From: Liolophura sinensis
Lineage: Eukaryota > Mollusca > Polyplacophora > Chitonida > Chitonidae
Assembly: GCF_032854445.1 (NCBI RefSeq)
Contig: NC_088295.1
Location: 51,503,249 to 51,567,248 of the forward strand
DNA: 64,000 bases
Reading direction: 5' to 3'
Made by a program: the position numbers and the translations under genes. Below the pieces are notes generated by a model. The model searched no databases. It was not told the DNA's origin and saw only the letters and a list, made by a program, of their open reading frames with translations. Shown here one piece after another: positions 23,052-34,779 of this stretch (positions are counted from its first letter, which is position 1; each line of letters opens with the position of its first letter).

Positions 23052-24659
23052 ATTTTGTATTATAATGTAATAATCCTTCAGAACTCTATTCCATTTCATA
23101 GCGAATAATCAGAGGAACATTTACGTCCATATTGCAGCATATTCTGTTCAATATACACAAATAGATATATTTTGATATATCACCTATGATGTTTGTAATT
23201 TCAACAGTTTAACTTATTTCATGAATGAAGATTTCAACTAGAAAAGAAACTCAAGCCAATCTCAGATTATTATTGTCTTGGTTTGTTATAGAAAGGTATT
23301 TCAGGATGTGTGAAACACAAATGATTCTTTGTCAGGAAGGCGATGGAACAGATTCTTTAATACCCTTTTCCATGCAAGATGTGTGAGATACAAATGAAAA
23401 CAAAAAATAAACTCCACATATCAAAATACCATTCTTTATGCCAGTACCGCTCATTGTATCTGGGGACTTTAAAGAACAGGTGTCACAATGTTAAAATAAC
23501 AGCCCTGAAAGTAACTACAAATACAAACTATAATTGCGTGCGCTTACCTTTAAAAAGCGTCAATGCTCAACCACTTTCCGGTTTTCAATAGGTAGCTTGA
23601 TAAATCCGGGTCAGACACACACACATACACGCCGTCTTCGCCACCGCCGTTGTTCCAGAGTACAGGACTAATATACACACCCAGTGCCATCCCCGGAAAT
23701 GACGCCATCCGTCCTCCATTGGTTGGCGAATTCATCTACTCTGTATATTGGCCGTTTGGTGATACATTTGGGATGTGAACTGGTTAGATCAAAGCATTCA
23801 TCACGCACCCGGGGGCAGTGTAATCGATGAGTTCTAAATACGCTGTTACATATAGTCACAGAAGTCAGCTAGCCTCAAGCAGCTCGAGTTCAGCCAACAT
23901 AATGATATATGCATCAGTTTTCATATGTAAAAACCTTATAATTGCCGTAAGGCTATAATTGAAAAGGCTATACACCTGAACATAATTTAGTCTCTTCAGT
24001 TCAACAAAGTCCACATACATGCTTAGCTTTTCTCCGTATGTTTTATGTTTGGTCATTGCGTATTGGGTTGATATCACATTGGGTTGACTTCTTCGTCTGT
24101 CTAGGAAAAGGCCTACCGAGGAGTAAGCGTCAGGTCAGTTTCGCGAACCGATCGAAGACAATGTATTATCTACTAAGATCAGGATAATAAATAATCAGAA
24201 ATTTTCGCAGATTAGTGCAAGTAAATGAGTAAATATGCATCAGTCAAAGTGGATTCCCATCAGTGTCTCATCCGAAATATTTAGTCCTTAATCAAAATGA
24301 TGAGCTAGGCATCAGTAAGGATCTCTAACGCCAGTCAAAACGGCAAGTACAGACTTGGGAAGAGATCAGGGAGACAAATCACTGTTTATATATGCAAAGA
24401 TGTGCAATGTAAATGTTTTAAAAAGATGTTCCGAGCATGTTTTCACATGTTATTATTGTTACCTGCTGAATCATTATGATGTAAAACTCTTTTGAAAATG
24501 AAGGCAAGAAAAGTTAATGACCGGTACATTGTCCATTTACACAGGCCGCCTTTATGCACGAGTCAAATTGGTCTTCGATCGCGATTATAACTTCTAAAAT
24601 TGACAATCGTCTTACAATTACTCTGTGCAAGCGGACCCAGTTAATTATCACTGAGGTCT
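23052..24659. other. no recognised feature
   Basis: Unique sequence with short open frames on both strands, none recognisable; no SINE was noticed. Confidence 0.4.
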
Positions 24660-25195
24660 GTGAGGTGGCCTATATACGATATTTTCCTTTTTTTCACCCA
24701 GGTGAGAAGGTTTTCTCCCAGGTGGAAACCGTTTTCACCTTGGTGAAACCGTCTCATCCAGGTGGAAACTCACGTGATGCCAAAATCCCTCGTTGTGGTC
24801 CAAAAATGGCGGAAAATGGAAGATGAAATCATTTTGACAACAGATAAAATTTCGTGACACTCTATAGAGAGGTCGTGTGGAATTCCATGTGACTTGTCTC
24901 ATCCACACCTTTCTCCGTCATGCTGAAGTTCTTACATGTTGTAGTTCATCATCATTCTGCCCACGGAAACGAGAACGAGGTTTCTTGCATCACGTAAGTT
25001 TCCACCTGGCTGAAAAGGTTTCCATCTGGCTGAAAACGTTTTCACAGGTGAAAACTGTTTCCACCCAGGTCAAAACGGTTTCACCCAGATGAGAACCGTT
25101 TCCACCCAGGAGAAAACCTTTTCACCCAAGTGGAAACCTAAGAAAAAGTTACAAAAGTAAAGAAAAAAGGAAAATGCCTTATATGGGCCACCGTA
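24660..25195. mobile_element. inverted-repeat (foldback) element with internal short repeats
   Basis: The left arm (gtggcctatatacgatattttcc… ccaggtggaaactcacgtga, 24665-24780) matches the reverse complement of the right arm (25190 back to about 24985), which reads gtggcccatataaggc… ccaggtggaaacttacgtga. Inside each arm roughly 20-bp units like caggtggaaaccgttttcacc repeat in alternating orientation. The centre, about 24785-24980, is unique and non-coding. No clear target duplication. Confidence 0.75.
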
Positions 25196-26725
25196 GGGCT
25201 GCGATCGGAATCACATACTTACGTATGTGAAATTCAAAGCCGACGTATAGACCGTACAGTTCAGTAATTATCTCACGGTAAGCTGAGCTTGGACCATATA
25301 GGCTATCGCCTTAAATGGGATTATAAAGACATGTGCACCGGTATACTCTTTCACATGATTTGAACTCCGTATAGTTGTATTTACTGATATTTTCTTTTGG
25401 CTAGATGTCTAGATGTTTCAGACAAATTCTTTCGACAATGAGACTATAGATCATAACATAGCCTAACAAGACGATTCAGTTGCACGTTAATTATTCTGCC
25501 GAATGTATTTGTCATTTCGCAGTAATCGTGCTCTAATTGTAACATCAAATAAGAAAGCTGTAGCGATGACAATGGCCCGGGGATATCATTACACGAGCAC
25601 AGTGATTTCTGATTAGCTCTGATCCCCCGAGAAACACGAACTGACTTATGTAAATGTAATGTATGATGTTTATGAAATATTCTGTTTTCAAAGATCCACC
25701 CAGTGTGTTCTTGTCCCGAGTAGTTAAATGGCTGGCGGAAGCCTGTCAGACTAGATTTGAATTATATATATATATATATAGGTATCAAAGTAAGATTTTT
25801 CTGGTGTGGACAAATGATAGAATAAAGATGTAGAAAGCTGAGAAGGCACATTTGTATATGAATCAGCTATGAATGAAAAATTAGCCCCTTCCAAACCCGA
25901 ATTCTTAAGTTGTATATTTAACATTATTTATACACCTAAGGTGAAGGAAACAAAATGACTACTGATAACAATTAGGGCTGACCATTGAGTGTTTACATCT
26001 TGTAAATGTGTCATGTGAACAGGGGTTTGACTACATATTTCTACTGTTCTTTCTATATAACGACTTGCTATTTTGAACCGCTGCTGATGCTGGTTCTTCC
26101 TAGATCCTCGGACCACAAAGCAATTTTAAACTAAATCTGAAGTCAAAATTTCAATCATTAAACTTGGGATGTTCCATTCCGTTATTTAAGCTGAAATTTG
26201 TTTTACAACAGCTTCCCCAGAATTTACATTTTGACCTTGTTACGTAAGAAATAACAATTTAAAAGTGATTTGAAATTTTGAGCAAAGTCTAAGATTGCTT
26301 CGTGATCCCGGGGCCTGGATTTTTCCTCGTGATAAATCCCGTGTGTCAACATACCTGCTGTGCCCAGCCGGGTATACAGACCGTAACTTGCCGCACGAGT
26401 GGGTTCGATAATCCGAATGACTCAAAATGACCGTCTTTTCTTTACCTTGTGCATGGACCGAGCAGGTATATTGAGCAATGTTTGAACACTGGATTTATAT
26501 ATGACGAGTAAGCGATCAAGGGGGGAAACAGCTAGCATCTATTAACGGTCCCAATCAATTGGGGCACTAATACAACGTGTAGGCCGAAATGTTTCAGTCA
26601 CTGTTTCATGAATTGCACTGTAGTAGTTTTTTTGCTGCTGACTTGACGACTTCCGGAAATCACTCAGTAAATTGTGGGTGCTGAGAACATTTTTAATCGT
26701 CCACCAAGAACATTAGATTTTCAGA
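25196..26725. other. no recognised feature; short (TA)n at 25764-25780
   Basis: Unique sequence apart from the TA microsatellite. No exon with matching splice borders was found. Confidence 0.4.
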
Positions 26726-26785
26726 TCTTCAGATCTTGAAAGCCTAGGAAGCTCTATTGATGTAATATACACGTGTGGTTAATCG

Positions 26786-26881
<96 letters not shown>

Positions 26882-26941
26882 CGATTAACCACACGTGTAT
26901 ATTACATCAATAGAGCTTCCTAGGCTTTCAAGATCTGAAGA
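26726..26941. repeat. 216-bp perfect palindrome with TA core
   Basis: The 60-odd bases 26726-26790 (tcttgaaagcctaggaagct… cacgtgtggttaatcgtgaa) are exactly complementary to 26877-26941. The ~86-bp core is pure alternating TA, itself self-complementary. The centre of symmetry lies at 26833/26834. Confidence 0.93.
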
Positions 26942-26943
26942 GC

Positions 26944-26950
26944 TTAATCG

Positions 26951-27032
<82 letters not shown>

Positions 27033-27039
27033 CGATTAA
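26944..27039. repeat. second TA-cored palindrome
   Basis: ttaatcgtgaat at its left end pairs with attcacgattaa at its right end around (TA)n. It reuses the same gttaatcgtgaat edge as the neighbouring 216-bp palindrome and begins two bases after it. A third TA tract follows at 27044-27100. Confidence 0.9.
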
Positions 27040-27041
27040 CA

Positions 27042-27088
<47 letters not shown>

Positions 27089-27100
27089 ATATATATATAT

Positions 27101-27860
27101 GAGCCGCATAGGCACCAATTGTATACAGATAAAGACACAGAAAAAGACCCAGACTTACTCAGAGGTCAGGTGATCGACGTCTTGAACAACTGCCGAACGC
27201 TCAGCTTTATCAGCATGTGATAGTGCACCCTAATGCTTAATTCACCGTTAGACACCGCACCGGTTTCGGTCTGAGTTGTATCCGCCATCTTCGGCTTTTC
27301 TTCCCCGAACTGTACCCACATGCCAAATATACCTAACATCCATCATTCCGATGTGTGGAAAGCTTCGACGTATTTGGTCCGCCAAAACGTATTTGGACAA
27401 AAGGGACACGTTATTTGAAGGAGGCCAGGCATAGTGGACATGAGAATCTTATGTGATGTTTGTTGATGCTACTTACAGTGTTGTGTATTCGTCAACTAAA
27501 CATAAAAATAATTTTTCTATCATTATATAAATAGATGAAGGACGTCTCGGAAACTAATTTCCTTAGGCGCTGAATGCAGATAAATGGGAAGACGCTTTTC
27601 GCTATACTGGAGTACATGCGTGGGTAAAATTGTACTATCTCTTGATCGGAGTTGGTTAGGTGCGCTTGCTTCTAATGTGGTATCCAAGCTTCACCCACCC
27701 AAAAAGTCTGACATTTTGGTAAAAGTGAAAATAGCTTGAGTACAATATGGAATAATTATTATAAATAAATAAATAAATAACGGAAATATTGAAATAACCA
27801 GTTGATCTACTGTCTGTCATTAATCTTCTATTGAGCACAGACAAACCCTTCTCAGTAACA
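27101..27860. other. no gene; possible decayed SINE at 27690-27780
   Basis: At 27690-27780 faint similarity to a plus-strand SINE tail (aaaagtgaaaatagcttgagtac, then ataaataaataaataa). The remainder is unique. Confidence 0.35.
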
Positions 27861-28140
27861 TGACCTAGGTGACAGCTTGATCCTATGCAGCGGTGAAAAA
27901 TGAGCTCAATGATCGCTTGACACTATACCAGCGGCGAAAATGAGCTCAGTGACAACTTGACCCCACATCAACGGGGAAAAATGAGCTCAGTGACAACTTG
28001 ACCCCACACCAGCGGCGAAAAATGAGCTCAGTAACGGCTTGGCCCCACATCAGCGGCGAAAATGAGCTCAGTGACAACTTGACCCCACACCAGCGGCGAA
28101 AAATGAGCTCAATGATATCTTGACACAATGTTAGCTGTTG
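27861..28140. repeat. ~42-bp tandem repeat, six copies
   Basis: Units of tgagctcagtgacaacttga plus ccccacaccagcggcgaaaa; each carries a GAGCTC site. Unit length varies by 1-2 bp with the A run. Confidence 0.85.
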
Positions 28141-29150
28141 AAAATGACCTCAACAAATAAAGGGATGAAAATACCTGCTTTCAAAATTGTACGCACACAA
28201 AGGTTTTCTGAGAGTAAGAAACATAACTATATATGTTCTCACCACACTGATATAACACAACTGGATTCCTGAAATGCGAAGGGAGTCCTCATATAAAGTT
28301 CAGGTTATTGCCCATTCAAGACGTCAACCTACCAACCTATTGACGAGAGCTTTACAAGAAGGAAAGTCATTTCAGAATAAATAGTCTTGTACCATTACTA
28401 AAAAAAAACAGGATCCTTATAACGGATGATTCTAACAACTCAAAATGTCTCACAGAAGAACTGGACGCTCAGCAGCGCATATCATACAAACACGTATTCG
28501 CCTGGGATTTCTCCACTCTCCATACAACGATGCCTCACAAAGATTTAATTTTATCATTAATTGTATCAAAGTTCACTAAAACAGCTAGGGTTACATTAAC
28601 GTCAAAAACAATTTTTACTAGTTTTACTAATGACATTAGAAGAATTATAAGAAGATTAACCTTCATGGGACGTTTCACGGTGAAGTTGAATTCACATTGA
28701 ATTGTATTTCTTATAAATAATATCTGTGTATTTCTTACATGTTACCAGGTTTATTTGCTATTCATATATTATTTCTTACATATTCATCCGTGAACTGGTT
28801 ATGATTTAACTTGTTTTGGAAATGAGTCTTGCGATTATGGAGTCAGACTTGGAACGCCAGTAACCGTTATTGAGAAATTTGCGTCTACCATGAACCGAGT
28901 TCACCTCCTCTCTGCCTTTCATCACACTGGTATAACTGTCTGGTACATATTATCTCCACCTTAGTGGGGATTCTATCTGGCTTGTGACACTGCGTCTCAC
29001 CTCATTGTTTGCCTGCTCTACCCTGTCCTATCCAAGTCACAGTCTATTATCATTTCACCCGACACGTACAGTTCTCGCAAATTTCTTGGGATCGGGTGCC
29101 GAATTAGACCCTGTGACTCTCTTTGGCTCAATTTTATTCTTTCTCTATTA
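28141..29150. other. no recognised feature
   Basis: Unique AT-rich sequence; no exon or SINE recognised. Confidence 0.4.
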
Positions 29151-29402
29151 GATTTATTTACTTATTTATTTGATTTGTGTTTTACGCCGTACTCAAGAAT
29201 ATTTCACTTATACGACGGCGGCCAGCCTGATGGTGGGAGGAAACCGGGCAGAGCCCGGGGGAAACCCACGGGTTGCTGGAAGACCTTCCCACGTAGGGCC
29301 GGAGAGGAAGCCAGCATGAGCTGGACTTGAACTCATACCGACGGCATTGGTGAGAGGCTTCTGGGTCATTACACTGCGCGAACCAACTGAGCCACGATGG
29401 CC
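29151..29402 (-). mobile_element. near full-length family-1 SINE
   Basis: Clear tail (ttacgccgtactcaagaata), central domain and tRNA-like head ending gccacgatggcc. It carries small internal deletions after aaacccacgg and in the head, and abuts the 37-bp array. Confidence 0.9.
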
Positions 29403-29429
29403 TCCTTCATGATTAGAACAAATAAGAAA

Positions 29430-31640
29430 AATTCTTTCATCGCCAGACTTGTCACTCTGTTGATGTCCATCGCTCATCACCAGACTTGTCGCCCAGATGA
29501 TGTCCATCGCTCATCACTAGATCTGTTATTCAGTTGATGTCCATCGTTCATCACCAGAATTGTTGCCCAGATGATGTATATCGCTCATCACCAGACTTGT
29601 CACTCAGTTGATGTCCATCGCTCATCACCAGACTTGTCGCCCAGATGATGTATATCGCTCATCACCAGACTTGTCACTCAGTTGATGTCCATCGTTCATC
29701 ACCAGAATTGTTGCCCAGATGATATATAGCGCTCATCACCAGACTTGTCACTCAGTTGATGTCCATCGCTCATCACCAGACTTGTCGCCCAGATGATGTA
29801 TATCGCTCATCACCAGACGTCACTCAGTTGATGTCCATCGCTCATCACCAGACTTGTCGCTTAGATGATGCCCATCGCTCATCACCAGACTTGTCACTCA
29901 GTTGATGTCCATCGTTCATCACCAGACTTGTCGCCCAGATGATGTATATCGCTCATCACCAGACTTGTCACTCAGTTGATGCCCATCGCTCATCACCATA
30001 CTTGTCACTCAGTTGATGTATATCGCTCATCACCAGAATTGTTGCCCAGATGATGTATATCGCTCATCACCAGACTTGTCACTCAGTTGATGTCCATCGT
30101 TCATCACCAGACTTGTCGCCCAGATGATGTATATCGCTCATCACCAGACGTCACTCAGTTGATGTCCATCGCTCATCACCAGACTTGTCACTCAGTTGAT
30201 GTCCATCGCTCATCACCAGACTTGTCGCTCAGATGATGCCCATCGCTCATCACCAGACTTGTCACTCAGTTGATGTCCATCGCTCATCACCAGACTTGTC
30301 GCCCAGATGATGTATATCGCTCATCACCAGACTTGTCACTCAGTTGATGTCTATCGTTCATCACCAGACTTGTCACTCAGTTGATGTATATCGCTCATCA
30401 CCAGACTTGTCGCTCAGATGATGTTCATCGCTCATCACCAGACTTGTCACTCAGTTGATGTCCATCGCTCATCACCAGACTTGTCGCCCAGATGATGTAT
30501 ATCGCTCATCACCAGACTTGTCACTCAGTTGATGTCTATCGTTCATCACCAGACTTGTCACTCAGTTGATGTATATCGCTCATCACCAGACTTGTCGCCC
30601 AGATGATGTCCATCGCTCATCACCAGACTTGTCACTCAGTTGATGTCCATCGCTCATCACCAGACTTGTCACTCAGATGATGTCCATCGCTCATCACCAG
30701 ACTTGTCGCCCAGATGATGTCCATCGCTCATCACCAGACTTGTCACTCAGTTGATGTATATCGGTCATCACCAGACTTGTCGCCCAGATGATGTCCATCG
30801 CTCATCACCAGACTTGTCACTCAGTTGATGTCCATCGCTCATCACCAGACTTGTCACTCAGATGATGTCCATCGCTCATCACCAGACTTGTCGCCCAGAT
30901 GATGTCCATCGCTCATCACCAGACTTGTCGCTCAGATGATGTTCATCGCTCATCACCAGACTTGTCACTCAGTTGATGTATATCGCTCATCACCAGACTT
31001 GTCGCCCAGATGATGTATATCGCTCATCATCAGACGTGTCACTCAGTTGATGTCCATCGCTATCACCAGACTTGTCACTCAGTTGATGTCCATCGCTCAT
31101 CACCAGACTTGTCACTCAGTTGATGTCCATCGCTATCACCAGACTTGTCACTCAGTTGATGTCCATCGCTCATCACCAGACTTGTCACTCAGTTGATGTA
31201 TATCGCTCATCACCAGACTTGTCACTCAGTTGATGTCCATCGCTATCACCAGACTTGTCACTCAGTTGATGTCCATCGCTCATCACCAGACTTGTCGCCC
31301 AGATGATGTCCATCGCTATCACCAGACTTGTCACTCAGTTGATGTCCATCGCTATCACCAGACTTGTCACTCAGTTGATGTCCATCGCTATCACCAGACT
31401 TGTCACTCAGATGATGTACATCGATCATAGCCAGTGGTCGTCATATGACTGAAAAATTGTTAAGTACGACGTTAAACCCCAAGCACGCACTTACTCACTC
31501 GATCATCACCAGAAATGTAAACTCATTTAATGTACATTGCTCATCACCAGAATCGTAAACTGAGATGATGTCCATCGCTCATCACCAGACTTGTCCCTGA
31601 GTTGATGTCCATCGCTCATCATTTAAAGGTATCAAACCAC
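29430..31640. repeat. 37-bp minisatellite, ~55 copies
   Basis: Unit catcaccagacttgtcactc agttgatgtccatcgct. Two main variants alternate (cactcagttgatgtcc and gcccagatgatgtata), giving a loose 74-bp superstructure on the left and more homogeneous units on the right. One-base-shorter units (gctatcacc) cluster after 31060. It is interrupted at 31429-31498. Confidence 0.95.
31429..31498 (+). mobile_element. 70-bp tail-only family-3 insertion in the 37-bp array
   Basis: It contains gtcgtcatatgactgaaaaa, ttgttaagtacgacgttaaa and an ACTCACT end, nothing else of the SINE. An 8-bp direct repeat tcgatcat flanks it (31421-31428, 31499-31506), and array units continue on both sides. Confidence 0.82.
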
Positions 31641-34573
31641 ATATCTGTTATACATGTAGTTATACATTCAATGTAAGTTTTTAAATAAGGAGGAATGAAT
31701 GGAGTACGTACCCATCTTTGTAATCTTACCTCAGATAATTCTACTGTGTGTCATATTATATGTTCTAACCTTGTATGCCCCAGAAAACTGATGTGCAAAC
31801 CGTATACATTTGTACCATTGGCTTGACTAATAAGTGTTCTAAGCAGTCAGTAAAAAAATTAATTCCTCTATACCAGTGCTTGTAGAATGCTTGTTTGACA
31901 GCAGTCTGAAAGGATCTGGTGTGGCAGGGTGGAGAGTCGGTCCCACAGCCGTCTCCCCTTCTCCTCATGCGGGTGTGAAGATATGGGCCAAAGTGTAAAT
32001 GCTCCCATGAATTAGAGCATATAATTGTTAGGGCGTCTGCTAATAGGTAATTTGTAATCGCTCTGCCGAAATCATACGTGCATCAGGTTTGCTAGCACGC
32101 GTAGTCGTCCATCACTGACTTACGCTATATGTAATATGTAGCGGGATTATAGGACAGTTATGTGATACAGTAATTTTCCCCTCTCTACATTGTTTAATAC
32201 AGAAATAATACTTCAGTATGATTAGAAAACCCTTTTTCGATTTTATAACTTACATAGCATATGACAACATGGATATAAACTCATATCATTCAGTGCATTG
32301 CATGATGCAACTCTTAATGAAATAAATTACTCCTCCTGAAATAACTGTTTTATAAGTATAAATGTCAAGCGTATTGAAACAATTATTTTGGGTACACTTC
32401 ATTTAACGATTTGCATCAAACGATTGGTTTTCTTTTATTAACTAATTGACAATGTGTGTAAATTTAGAATCTTAATTTAGATATTAAAGAATATGCTGTA
32501 CCAAAGCTCTGTTGAAATTTATCCGCTATATTCAAGTGGATCACAAAATCACAATCGCATACCCGTGCATATCTCATACCGCGTGAAAATCTCCATGTGG
32601 TCTTTTCAGTTTGGCGTTCATTCTGCGGGCAACAAAGTATAAAATATCACAGCATAGGGAGTAAAGCCAGCGCAGCGACGACTGTGTGATAGTTGGCAAA
32701 TGGTCACACATAACCGGCGACATCCGCCTCTTGTCAGTTTACAGGTTTAATATTTTGTTCTAACTGCTGATGTAAATGCTTACATAGCAGCAAATTACAC
32801 GTCCCTTATAACTCAAAATTACGGTCTAGGAATGGCTTAGATTTACTGATACGCGGAGACTCCTGCCATCCTTCGCCCGGACGACGTGTGCACGCGATTA
32901 TGACATTGTATCTGTATTCAACTACCCCATTGGCAAAACTCGCTGTATACGCAATACGTAATATCCAAATCTAATTAGTACATGGCCTGTGCGCAAGCTA
33001 AGACATTTATGCACCTTTTGCAACAATTGGCACTGACCTTTATTCAATCTTTCCTCAGAAAATCTCAGTCGAATTCATAAATAAGTTCGGCTTTGAGCTG
33101 CTCACCGCGTAATGCCGTCTACCTGACTGACCTAAATTGGTACGTCAATCATGCTGAGGTCTATTGAGAATCTGACATCATGTGAAAATATATCACAATG
33201 TTATTCCAGTATTCCAATCTATAGAACAGCTCGGCACGCAAAGGTGGACAACGATGTTGTTTTGAAAGCTAATTGTTGAGTGAAGTAGAAGTGTAAAGTG
33301 CCAGTTATTTTTAAAATTCAAGAAATTCACGCTGTGACTGCGAAGGTTTATTTTTTCACCACCTTAACGTCAGCCACATGTGCGGATGCGCTGCGAGCAA
33401 AAATAGTTGCACATGTTTAACGAAGACGTGGTCACCTCTGTGAGTAGGGCTCAGAAAGCGAGATATTATAGAATTACCACTCACATACGCAACGGAATAA
33501 GATAAAAAATTGTCTAGAAGACCACGAAGCCGTCGGTGAATGTAAGTCACTTGACTTTTGCCGAGGACACGTATAGTGTCATCATCCATGGTGCTAGCGG
33601 ACATATAATTTGCTAATATTCATGCATTTACATGAACAGTTAGAATGAAAACGTAACTGAGGTGAACTGGCAAAAATGCCCTGGTTTTACTCTCTATGCT
33701 GTACGTCTTAATTATATGTAATACAATTTCTTGTATTTCCGTTCCGCTGGGCAATGTTCCCATACACATATTTTTCTATGGATAGCTTCTCGGCTGTGAA
33801 CTAGACCTTACCCAATATTAAAAATCCACAGCCGATTTCTTGGCTAACGCCCCTTAGTACTATGGCTTAACAGAATTACGTTTAAAAAAGCAGGGACGTT
33901 ACCACTTATTTATGAAATGTCACTAGTCTAGAATTACTTAAGATGCTGTGTTGTCAAGACAATGAATAAACAATCACGTCAATGATGTAAAAATGGAAGA
34001 GATTTCGGGGATCCATGCAGTTTTTGCCTGCATCTATGATTTCATTGTAAGGTGACAAGGTGAGTCATGTCGCGGTGAGCTGTGTAACCGCGGTGATGTA
34101 TAGCTAGCTGATGTTAGGGTCATCCATCACCCGAGGCCATTGCGCCATGCTAATGTTAGAGATCACGTTATCATCCAGTACAAAGAATCCAAAGAATTAA
34201 TTTCCTTATATATGGCGGAATGGATCCATTTATCTGCCAAAAAGTGGTTGTTCAAAGAACATGGTGGAAAACTTTAGGGTTGCCATTGTCCTGATTACAG
34301 GTAGGTTTGTGTAAGGAACGTTTGATCTTCTGATATTAGTGACACATTGTGGCTAATCAGTTGACTTGTTTGTGAAGTTCCCCTGAATCCAGATTAGGTC
34401 ACGTGGGGATTTGATGTATTGCCGACATAGTTCCATCATCAAATGTGTACAAGATGTTCTATCTGAAGTAGAAGGGTAAAAAACCTGCATTTCTCGTAAA
34501 TCATCCCAAAACTGCAACGATTAAGTCGCTTGTTTTCCAATCAACAGGACACACCAGTTACACGTTTATCCCC
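31641..34573. other. no recognised gene
   Basis: Two minus-strand open frames (31765-31968, 67 residues; 33356-33604, 82 residues) are unrecognised and lack supporting context. No SINE or array was noticed. Confidence 0.4.
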
Positions 34574-34624
34574 AACCTTGCACAGGGAATTTGTAAATTT
34601 CCCCGCTCTCTGTGCGTGGTGCCT
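34574..34624 (+). mobile_element. family-2 SINE fragment
   Basis: accttgcacagggaatttgt aaatttccccgctctctgtg matches the diagnostic block of the family-2 copies at 8268 and 49214. No tail is attached. Confidence 0.55.
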
Positions 34625-34690
34625 TGATAATTAGCGGCGGTTCACGCTCGCGGGATATAGTGTGTATATTTATATACAAGTTATATGTAT

Positions 34691-34765
34691 TTATTTGACT
34701 GGTGTTTTACGCCGTACTCAAGAATATTTCACTTATACGGCGGCGGCCAGCATTATGGTGGGAGG
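34691..34765 (-). mobile_element. 75-bp tail-only family-1 SINE insertion
   Basis: Only the (AAAT)n end, the hairpin tail and about 20 bp of body remain. A 14-bp direct repeat with one mismatch (caagttatatgtat, 34677-34690; caagttataggtat, 34766-34779) flanks it. A second, weaker tail fragment lies at 35111-35146. Confidence 0.88.
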
Positions 34766-34779
34766 CAAGTTATAGGTAT

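Noticed and set aside
26895-27173. Open frames of YIYIYI repeats
   Set aside because: Translation of (TA)n tracts.
29430-31640. Regular repeats suggestive of a CRISPR array
   Set aside because: The units follow each other without unique spacers and the sequence is eukaryotic; it is a minisatellite.
33356-33604. 82-residue minus-strand open frame
   Set aside because: No family resemblance, and not joined to any neighbour by phase-consistent splice sites.
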